NCBI RefSeq assembly: GCF_004792685.1
Contig: NZ_SRXT01000004.1
Coordinates: 124,001-188,000 of the forward strand
Length of the DNA stretch: 64,000 bases
DNA from: Sphingomonas gei
GTDB lineage: Bacteria; Pseudomonadota; Alphaproteobacteria; Sphingomonadales; Sphingomonadaceae
Direction of reading: 5' to 3'
A program made the translations under genes and the position numbers. Shown here one piece after another: positions 57,313 through 64,000 of this stretch. Under the pieces are notes generated by a model. The model was not told the DNA's origin. It saw only the letters and a program-made list of their open reading frames with translations, and searched no databases. How positions within the stretch are numbered: the first letter of the stretch is position 1; the number at the start of each line of letters is the position of its first letter.

Positions 57313-57906
57313 TTATCCACCCGCCGAAGCGGCTAGGCAAGTGAGGACCGCACGCACGGCCTCGCGAGTCTCCGCCAGCGGCCCGGCGGTGGAAATCACG
57401 AAATCGGCGCGGGCGCGCTTTTCCGGATCGGAGAGCTGGCGCGCGAGGATCGACTCGAACCGCTCGGCGGTCATCCCGGGTCGGGCGAGCACCCGCGCGC
57501 GCTGGATCTCGGGCGGCGCCGAGACAACGAGGATCTTGTCGACCTTCGCCCAGCCGCCGGCTTCGAACAGCAAAGGCACGTCGAGCACCACCACCGGCGC
57601 CTCCGCATGCGCCTTAAGGAACGCATCGCGTTCCTGGGCGACCTCGGGGTGGACCAGCGCCTCGAGCCGCGCGAACGCCGCCTCGTCCCCGAACACCGCC
57701 TCGCGCAGTGCCGTGCGATCGACGCCTTGCGCGCCGGTGGTGTCGGGAAACGCCGCTTCGATCGCCGCGACCAGCGCACCGCCGGGCCCCTGCAGCCGAT
57801 GGACGATCGCGTCGGCGTCGAACACCGCAACGCCTTCGTCGGTGAACATCCGCGCGACGGTCGATTTGCCCATGCCGATCGACCCGGTGAGGCCGAGCGT
57901 GATCAT
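57313..57906 (-). CDS. coaE: Dephospho-CoA kinase
   Basis: A 197-aa P-loop kinase that makes CoA in the final biosynthetic step. Walker A is GLTGSIGMGKSTVARM (about residues 5-20), DADAIVHRL is the substrate-binding DAD motif, and VVLDVPLLFEAGG and SPAEIQ-like VSAPPEIQRARVLARPGM follow. It overlaps aroE by 4 bp. Confidence 0.95.
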   Translation of the reverse strand: MITLGLTGSIGMGKSTVARMFTDEGVAVFDADAIVHRLQGPGGALVAAIEAAFPDTTGAQGVDRTALREAVFGDEAAFARLEALVHPEVAQERDAFLKAHAEAPVVVLDVPLLFEAGGWAKVDKILVVSAPPEIQRARVLARPGMTAERFESILARQLSDPEKRARADFVISTAGPLAETREAVRAVLTCLAASAGG

Positions 57907-58712
57907 CGCGTCAGCAATTCCCGGAGCGCCTCGTCGCGGTCGCGCGGGGGCTCGGCGCCGAAGAACAGTTCGAAGGCCAGCGCGGCCTGGCCGATCAGCA
58001 TGTCGAGCCCGTCGACCGTGTCGAGCTCGCGGTCGCGCGCCTGGGCGAGCAAGCGCGTCTCGAGGGGCGCGTAGACGATGTCATACACCAATGCATGCTC
58101 GGGGAGCGGCGCCAGATCGAGGTCGAGCGGCGGCTGGCCGTTCATCCCCAGTGCGCTCGCATTGACCAGCAGGTCGGCGGGCGGCAGCGGACTGCCGAGC
58201 GGCACCGCGTCGCCCTTGATCCCGAAACTCGACAGCAAGGCGGCGGCCTTGAGCACGTTGCGGTTGAATATGGTGACGCGGCCGATCCCGACCTTCGTAA
58301 GCGCGAACAGGATCGCACGGGCGCCGCCCCCGGCACCGATCACCACTGCGTGCCGCCCTTCGAGAGCGAGCCCGGCGATCGGGGCATAGAAGCCGCCGGC
58401 ATCGGTGTTGGTGCCGATCAGCGCGCCGTTCTCGGCGCGAAGGATCGTATTCATGGCGCCGATCGTCCCGCGAACGTCGCCCGGATCGTCGACAAGGTCC
58501 ATGATCGCGACTTTATGGGGAATTGTGACGTTGCACCCGCGCCAGTCTGCGTCGGCGCACGCGCCGGCCAGATAGTCGGCGAGCTCCTCCGGCGGGACGT
58601 GGAAGCGCTTATAGTCGCCATCGATCCCCAGCGCTTCGAGCCAGAATTTGTGGATCAACGGCGATTTCGAATGCGCGATCGGGTCGCCGATCACTTCGGC
58701 ATAGGGTGTCAT
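57903..58712 (-). CDS. aroE: Shikimate dehydrogenase
   Basis: A 269-aa enzyme that reduces 3-dehydroshikimate with NADPH. Shikimate contacts are SKSPLIH and NVTIPHKVAIMDLVDD (catalytic Lys); GAGGGARAILFAL is the nucleotide-binding loop and NRNVLKAAAL the NADPH-selecting region; QAALAFELFFG is at the C terminus. ATG 58712 overlaps the maf stop by 4 bp. Confidence 0.95.
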   Translation of the reverse strand: MTPYAEVIGDPIAHSKSPLIHKFWLEALGIDGDYKRFHVPPEELADYLAGACADADWRGCNVTIPHKVAIMDLVDDPGDVRGTIGAMNTILRAENGALIGTNTDAGGFYAPIAGLALEGRHAVVIGAGGGARAILFALTKVGIGRVTIFNRNVLKAAALLSSFGIKGDAVPLGSPLPPADLLVNASALGMNGQPPLDLDLAPLPEHALVYDIVYAPLETRLLAQARDRELDTVDGLDMLIGQAALAFELFFGAEPPRDRDEALRELLTR

Positions 58713-59305
58713 GACGTCAAAACGCCTCGCACGCGCAAATAGTCGAGCAGCGGCAGCAGCGGCAGGCCGAGAATGGTGAAATGGCTGCCCTCGGTTCGGC
58801 TGAACAATTGCGCGCCGGGACCCTCGATCCGATAGCAGCCGACGCAGCCCGCGATCGCGGGCCATTCGCGGTCGAGATATTCGGAAATGAACGCCTCTGA
58901 AAGCCGGCGGACATGCATCCGCGCGCGATCGACATGCCGCCACACCGCATGGCCATTCTCTGCGATCACCGCAGCGCTGTAGAGATCGTGATGCCGCCCC
59001 GACAGCATCCGCAGATGCTCGGCGGCGTTCTCGCGGCTGACCGGCTTGTCGAGCAAGGTGCCGTCGTCGAGCGCCACCACCGAATCGCAGCCGAGGACGA
59101 GCGCGCCCGGCGCCAACCGGGACACCTTGAGTGCCTTGAGTTCGGCCAGCGCGTCGGACAGGTCGCGCGGGGAAATCCCGCCGGCGATCAGCGATTCCTT
59201 CGCAGTCGCCTCGTCGACCTGCGCGGCCACCGCTTCGTGCGGCACGCCGGCCGAGTCGAGCATCGCCCGACGCGACGCGCTCTGCGATGCGAGGACCAGG
59301 TTCAT
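58709..59305 (-). CDS. maf: Maf-like nucleoside triphosphate pyrophosphatase
   Basis: A 198-aa house-cleaning nucleotide pyrophosphatase. The start NLVLASQSASRRAMLDSAGV and LGCDSVVALDDGTLLDKPVS are the Maf signature; EYLDREWPAIAGCVGCYRIEGPGAQLFSRTEGSHFTILGLPL is the C-terminal core, using the variant typical of alphaproteobacterial Maf. It overlaps ppsR by 4 bp. Confidence 0.94.
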   Translation of the reverse strand: MNLVLASQSASRRAMLDSAGVPHEAVAAQVDEATAKESLIAGGISPRDLSDALAELKALKVSRLAPGALVLGCDSVVALDDGTLLDKPVSRENAAEHLRMLSGRHHDLYSAAVIAENGHAVWRHVDRARMHVRRLSEAFISEYLDREWPAIAGCVGCYRIEGPGAQLFSRTEGSHFTILGLPLLPLLDYLRVRGVLTS

Positions 59306-60123
59306 GCGTCGCGCGCCTGCAGATTGCGCTCGTTGCAGAGCTGGATGATCGCCGCGGCGGTTTCCTCGATCGAGCGCCGGGTCACGTCGATCACCGGCCA
59401 GCCATTGTCGGCGAACATCCGCCGCGCATACGCGATCTCGCGCTGCACCGACTCCTGATTGACATAGCTCGTCTCGTGGCTCTGGTTGAGCGACAGCAGA
59501 CGGTTGCGACGGATCTGGACCAGCCGGTCGGCGCTGGTGGTGAGCCCGACGACGAGCGGATGCTTCAGCCCGAACAGATTGGGCGGCGGCGGCGATTCGA
59601 CCACGATCGGGATGTTGGCGGTCTTGTAGCCGCGGTTGGCGAGATAGATCGACGTCGGCGTCTTCGACGAACGCGACACGCCGGCGAGGACGATGTCGCA
59701 TTCCTCCCAATCGTCGGCGCCGATGCCGTCGTCATGCGCGATGGTGAACTGGATCGCGTCGACGCGGGCGAAATAGGCGGCGTCGAGCGTATGCTGCCGC
59801 CCGGGGCGCGCTTTGGCTTCCTGGCCGAGCAGGCCGGACAGCGCATGGCTGACCGGATCGAGCGGCGCGATCGCCGGCAGCCCCATCGCCCGGCAGCGAT
59901 TCTCCAGCGTGCGGCGGACATCGGTGTTGACGAGCGTGAAGATCACCAGCCCCGGATTCTGCGCGATTTCCTGCAGGATTCGCTCGAGATGCGCTTCGCT
60001 GCGCACCATCGGCCAGAAATGGCGCAGCGTCTCGACATCGTCAAACTGCGCCAGCGCCGCCTTGGCGATATTCTCCAGCGTCTCGCCGGTCGAGTCCGAG
60101 AGCAAGTGGAGATGGAGCCGCAT
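59302..60123 (-). CDS. ppsR: Pyruvate, phosphate dikinase regulatory protein (PPSR/DUF299)
   Basis: A 273-aa bifunctional kinase/phosphorylase that controls PEP synthase or PPDK by ADP-dependent Thr phosphorylation. LHLLSDSTGETLENIAKAAL opens the family, and GVSRSSKTPTSIYLANRGYKTANIPIV holds the P-loop-like site. ATG 60123 is the first good start. Its homologue (RP001) marks one side of the replication origin in Rickettsia and Caulobacter; here the large non-coding gap follows immediately. Confidence 0.94.
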   Translation of the reverse strand: MRLHLHLLSDSTGETLENIAKAALAQFDDVETLRHFWPMVRSEAHLERILQEIAQNPGLVIFTLVNTDVRRTLENRCRAMGLPAIAPLDPVSHALSGLLGQEAKARPGRQHTLDAAYFARVDAIQFTIAHDDGIGADDWEECDIVLAGVSRSSKTPTSIYLANRGYKTANIPIVVESPPPPNLFGLKHPLVVGLTTSADRLVQIRRNRLLSLNQSHETSYVNQESVQREIAYARRMFADNGWPVIDVTRRSIEETAAAIIQLCNERNLQARDA

Positions 60124-60374
60124 CAGGCGGTGAGGGAATCTGTGGAGAACATGGCTGACAGCCGCTAGCGCAACCACGCGCAGCGGCCAAGCGCGCCGAA
60201 ACCGCGGGATCGGTGCAGCTTCTTCCACAATCCCGTCCCCAGCCCGGCGTTCCGGTCCACAGCCTGTGAAAAGCGGGGAGCGCGGACTCGAATCCGAGGC
60301 GCGCCGCGGGAGCGGACGAGTCAAGCTGTGGGCGATATCCGGGCAAATGGCTAAGCCCCGGCTTCCACGCCCCT

Positions 60375-60416
60375 ACTATCTCCAACAATCCTTAGATTCT
60401 CTTCTTTATAGATAGT
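60375..60416. repeat. AT-rich segment bounded by a 7-bp inverted repeat
   Basis: ACTATCT (60375-60381) and AGATAGT (60410-60416) are exact reverse complements, extended by CC and GG one base out, and enclose CCAACAATCCTTAGATTC and a following TCTTCTTTAT. This 42-bp block is by far the most AT-rich part of the gap and is a plausible DNA-unwinding element or regulator site. Confidence 0.6.
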
Positions 60417-60447
60417 GGGTTCGCCGGAACGGGACGGATTCACGCTT

Positions 60448-60530
60448 CCGTTCGTGCCGAGCTTGTCGAAGCACCTGTGCTGCGGATGGCCCAGCGGATG
60501 GCCGCCCTTCGACAGGCTCAGGGCGAACGG
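60448..60530. repeat. Palindromic repeat, family A copy 3
   Basis: Arm 1 CCGTTCGTGCCGAGCTTGTC (60449 onward) and arm 2 CCTTCGACAGGCTCAGGGCG ending CGAACGG are complementary with a few mismatches around a centre of about 30 bases. It lies 56 bases upstream of the hemE start. Confidence 0.8.
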
Positions 60531-60585
60531 ACAGGAAGCCCAATTCCGCTTTCGTCCCGGCGCTGGACCGGGCAGAGACGCCCAA

Positions 60586-61620
60586 ATGCACGTACCATCC
60601 GTCCACAAGCCCTTGCTCGCGACCCTGAAGGGCGAGCGCCAGCCGATCCCGCCGATCTGGCTGATGCGCCAGGCCGGTCGCTATCTCCCCGAATATCGCA
60701 CGCTGCGGGAGGAGAAAGGCGGCTTCCTCGCGCTGGCGATGGATCCGGATTCCGCCGCCGAGATCACCCTGCAGCCGATCCGCCGCTTCGGGATGGACGG
60801 CGCAATTCTGTTTTCCGACATCCTCATCGTGCCGATGGCACTCGGACAGGATCTCTGGTTCGAAACCGGCGAAGGTCCGCGGCTCGCGCCAACCGTCCAG
60901 GCCCGCAATGTGCTGGAGGCGCTTCAGGCCGCGCCTGACAAGCTCGAGCCGATCTACGGCACCGTCCGGCGGGTAGCGGCGCAATTGCCTGCTGAGACCG
61001 GCTTCCTGGGCTTTGCCGGGAGCCCCTGGACCGTCGCGACCTATATGATCGCGGGACAGGGCAGCCGCGAACAGGCCGAGGCGCGGCGGCTGGCCTATCG
61101 CGATCCGGGGCTGATGCAGGCGCTGATCGATCGCATCGCCGATTGCACGATCGCGTATCTGCTCGGCCAGATCACTGCCGGGGTCGAGGCGGTTCAATTA
61201 TTCGACAGCTGGTCGGGAAGCCTGTCGCCTGCCCAGTTCGAGCAATGGGTGATCGCGCCCACTGCGCGGATCGTGGCAGCGCTCCACCAGCGCGCGCCGC
61301 ACGTGCCGGTGATCGGTTTCCCCAAGGGCGCGGGCGGCAAGCTGCCGGCTTATGCGCGCGAAACCGGGGTCGATGCGATCGGCGTCGACGAAACCGTCGA
61401 TCCCGACTGGGCGCATGCATCGCTGCCGGCGGACATGCCGGTCCAGGGCAATCTCGATCCGCTCGCGCTGATTGCCGGGGGTGCGACGCTCGATAGCGCT
61501 GTCGACCGGATCCTTTCGGCTTTCGCCGATCGCCCGCATGTGTTCAATCTCGGCCACGGCATCCTGCCCGACACGCCGATCGCGCATGTCGAGCAATTGC
61601 TGCGGAGGGTGCGGGGATGA
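60586..61620 (+). CDS. hemE: Uroporphyrinogen decarboxylase
   Basis: A 344-aa heme-pathway enzyme that decarboxylates uroporphyrinogen III to coproporphyrinogen III. Motifs are PIPPIWLMRQAGRYLPEYRTLRE (substrate Arg), GFAGSPWTVATYMIAGQGS and VQLFDSWSGSLSP with GNLDPLALI later. ATG 60586 gives the standard length; the upstream open frame runs through the palindromic repeat and is not coding. It overlaps hemJ by 4 bp. Confidence 0.95.
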   Translation: MHVPSVHKPLLATLKGERQPIPPIWLMRQAGRYLPEYRTLREEKGGFLALAMDPDSAAEITLQPIRRFGMDGAILFSDILIVPMALGQDLWFETGEGPRLAPTVQARNVLEALQAAPDKLEPIYGTVRRVAAQLPAETGFLGFAGSPWTVATYMIAGQGSREQAEARRLAYRDPGLMQALIDRIADCTIAYLLGQITAGVEAVQLFDSWSGSLSPAQFEQWVIAPTARIVAALHQRAPHVPVIGFPKGAGGKLPAYARETGVDAIGVDETVDPDWAHASLPADMPVQGNLDPLALIAGGATLDSAVDRILSAFADRPHVFNLGHGILPDTPIAHVEQLLRRVRG

Positions 61621-62069
61621 CCGGCTGGCTCGGCAATGCGTATCTTTGGGTCAAGGCAGCCCATATCATCTTCGTCATCTTCTGGATGGCGGGGCTGTTC
61701 CTGCTGCCGCGCTACCTCGTCCATCATCAGGAAGCGCTCGGTACGCCCGAGGCGGCGGCGTGGGAAAGGCGCGAGGCACTGCTTCGCCGGATGATCCTCG
61801 GCCCGTCGATCGGCGCGGTCTGGCTGCTGGGCATCGCGCTTGCGGTAAATATCGGGTTGCTCGACGGTCAGCCGGGGTTGGGCTGGCTCCACGCCAAATT
61901 GCTCTTCGTCGTCGCGCTGAGTGGGTATCACGGCTGGGCAGTCGGCTATGCCAAGAAGCTTGCCCGGGGGCAGGGCAGCACATCGCCGCGGAACTTGCGG
62001 CTGCTGGGCGAGGTGCCGGCATTCGCAGTGATATTCATCGTCGTGCTGGCAGTGGTCAAACCGTTCTAA
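61617..62069 (+). CDS. hemJ: Protoporphyrinogen oxidase HemJ
   Basis: A 150-aa membrane protein with four spans of the HemJ/UPF0093 family that oxidises protoporphyrinogen IX in heme synthesis. WVKAAHIIFVIFWMAGLFLLPRYLVHH contains the conserved His and Arg; LHAKLLFVVALSGYHGW holds the second His-Lys motif. It overlaps hemE by 4 bp, so two heme genes are translated together right beside the predicted origin. Confidence 0.92.
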   Translation: MTGWLGNAYLWVKAAHIIFVIFWMAGLFLLPRYLVHHQEALGTPEAAAWERREALLRRMILGPSIGAVWLLGIALAVNIGLLDGQPGLGWLHAKLLFVVALSGYHGWAVGYAKKLARGQGSTSPRNLRLLGEVPAFAVIFIVVLAVVKPF

Positions 62070-62127
62070 ATTTGCGGTGTTGACGGACATTCGGCAATTT
62101 TCCTGCGCAGGATCGGCGTGACGCCCG

Positions 62128-62156
62128 TTGACTTGCGCCCGCGCCGCACCTAATTC
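62128..62156 (+). promoter_or_regulatory. Predicted sigma-70 promoter for rho
   Basis: TTGACT (62128-62133) and TAATTC (62151-62156) are separated by exactly 17 bases, a good -35/-10 pair, in the 198-bp gap between hemJ and rho. The leader would be about 105 nt. Rho is usually autoregulated through its leader; no hairpin could be assigned with confidence. Confidence 0.55.
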
Positions 62157-62267
62157 GCAGTTCAGACCACGCTTCTTCGGGCGGCGGTTCCTTCCTCCCA
62201 GCATCGCCAATCGTGCGCATCCGCCGACCGACGCTCCCCCAATAGCTTCCCAGCATTCGGACTCCCC

Positions 62268-63524
<1,257 letters not shown>

Positions 63525-63530
63525 TTTAGT

Positions 63531-63638
63531 GTCACCCCGGCCTTGTGCCGGGGTCCATCGCGCGGCTTGCCGAAAAGCAAGCGCCTCCTGTCCTTCGCAT
63601 GCGGCACCGTGGATCCCGGCACTTCGGCCGGGATGACG
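63531..63638. repeat. Palindromic repeat, family B copy 3
   Basis: Arm 1 GTCACCCCGGCCTTGTGCCG and arm 2 GGATCCCGGCACTTCGGCCG, ending GGATGAC, form a long imperfect inverted repeat just after the rho stop codon, in the place of a terminator. It is the longest family B copy in the window. Confidence 0.8.
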
Positions 63639-63680
63639 TGTTTTGGTTGCCAGTTCGCCAGCCGCCGCTAGGAGGTGCCC

Positions 63681-64000
63681 ATGCTCGACCTGATCCTCAG
63701 CGCCGCCGTCACCGCCATCGGTTCGCCGCTCGACATCTGGCACCATATCGTCGCCGATTTCTCCAATCTCGGCGATCCGGCGCGGCTCGCCGCGTTCGGA
63801 TCGGTGCTGATGATCGATCTGGTACTCGCCGGCGACAATGCGATCGTCGTCGGCGCGCTCGCCGCGGGGCTTCCGGCTGAGCAGCGCAAGAAAGTCATCC
63901 TGATCGGCATCGGCGCGGCACTTGTGCTGCGGATCGCGTTCGCTCTGGTGGTCAGCTGGCTGATGGGAATCGTCGGGCTGATCTTCGCCGGCGGTTTGCT
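63681..64000 (+). CDS. TerC family membrane protein (truncated by window edge)
   Basis: The first 106 residues of a TerC/YjbE-type integral membrane protein. After a short N-terminal region, MIDLVLAGDNAIVVGALAAGLPAEQR (about residues 44-69) is the diagnostic TerC first span with the conserved Asp-Asn pair, followed by another span (VILIGIGAALVLRIAFALVVSWL). TAGGAGG precedes the ATG by 5 bases. TerC proteins are linked to metal (Mn or Te) resistance; the rest lies outside the window. Confidence 0.9.
   Translation, partial: MLDLILSAAVTAIGSPLDIWHHIVADFSNLGDPARLAAFGSVLMIDLVLAGDNAIVVGALAAGLPAEQRKKVILIGIGAALVLRIAFALVVSWLMGIVGLIFAGGL

Larger units (their letters stand above)
60124..60585. other. 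Predicted chromosomal replication origin (oriC)
   Basis: A 462-bp non-coding gap between the divergent ppsR and hemE genes, the position of the origin in alphaproteobacteria. DnaA-box-like 9-mers are TGTGGAGAA (60141-60149), CTTCCACAA (60222-60230), GGTCCACAG (60254-60262) and TGTGGGCGA (60328-60336). Six GANTC (CcrM methylation) sites occur at 60136, 60285, 60290, 60318, 60395 and 60437. An AT-rich stretch at about 60375-60416 is flanked by ACTATCT and AGATAGT. The right end of the gap carries a palindromic repeat, 60448-60530. No gene is seen in it. Confidence 0.7.

Overview
The window is a gene-dense, high-GC bacterial chromosome segment, almost certainly from an alphaproteobacterium of the Sphingomonadaceae (Sphingomonas or a close relative). 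The basis for this is the rpmF-plsX-fabH-ihfA-merR cluster, the COQ9, DUF1489, DUF1491, DUF4169 and MmcB families, a class I lysyl-tRNA synthetase, a CDC48-type AAA ATPase, a CrtZ carotenoid hydroxylase, and several copies of sphingomonad-type palindromic intergenic repeats. No tRNA, rRNA, CRISPR array, transposase or prophage was seen. Nearly everything is core or near-core metabolism.

Layout. 1-3775: the tail of an unrecognised gene, an overlapping small unknown gene, then metX, a GNAT acetyltransferase, metW and a pirin. 3772-8826: a small lipoprotein, ssb, a DUF4169 mini-gene, feoB-feoA under a probable Fur box, COQ9 and an EamA exporter. 8885-14011: an Old Yellow Enzyme, then the riboflavin cluster on the minus strand (ribD-ribE-ribB with a degenerate RibA-like domain-ribH) followed by a small membrane protein whose gene carries an in-frame palindromic repeat. 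14095-22599: tonB, gltX, prs, a TSUP permease, an ABM monooxygenase/MFS pair and the CDC48 ATPase. 22600-31126: a possible minus-strand small RNA, a LysR regulator, cyclophilin, mgtE, msrA, an aminotransferase, a pabB-pabC fusion, a glyoxalase II-like hydrolase and a MAPEG protein. 31322-34293: rpmF-plsX-fabH-ihfA-merR. 34307-43934: a SixA phosphatase, a DinG-like helicase, transglutaminase, lysS, nhaA and two MFS transporters. 43936-48736: a PhyH-type dioxygenase, etfA-etfB, sucC, crtZ and msrB. 48778-53812: PBP1A, a YgjP-like peptidase, YcgN, SCO, an ankyrin protein and mmcB behind a perfect LexA-type direct repeat.

53874-64000 holds the most important landmark. The minus-strand run hpf, dnaQ, coaE, aroE, maf, ppsR faces the plus-strand run hemE, hemJ, rho, terC across a 462-bp non-coding gap (60124-60585). 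This is the conserved gene neighbourhood of alphaproteobacterial chromosome origins (Caulobacter Cori, Rickettsia). The gap contains several DnaA-box-like 9-mers, six GANTC sites in about 306 bp, and an AT-rich stretch bracketed by a perfect 7-bp inverted repeat. It is the best candidate for oriC.

Other points of interest are a palindromic repeat coding for about 31 residues inside a gene, a second repeat that appears to supply the nhaA start codon, SOS operators at mmcB and (weaker) dinG, and a strong minus-strand terminator with no recognised gene in front of it.
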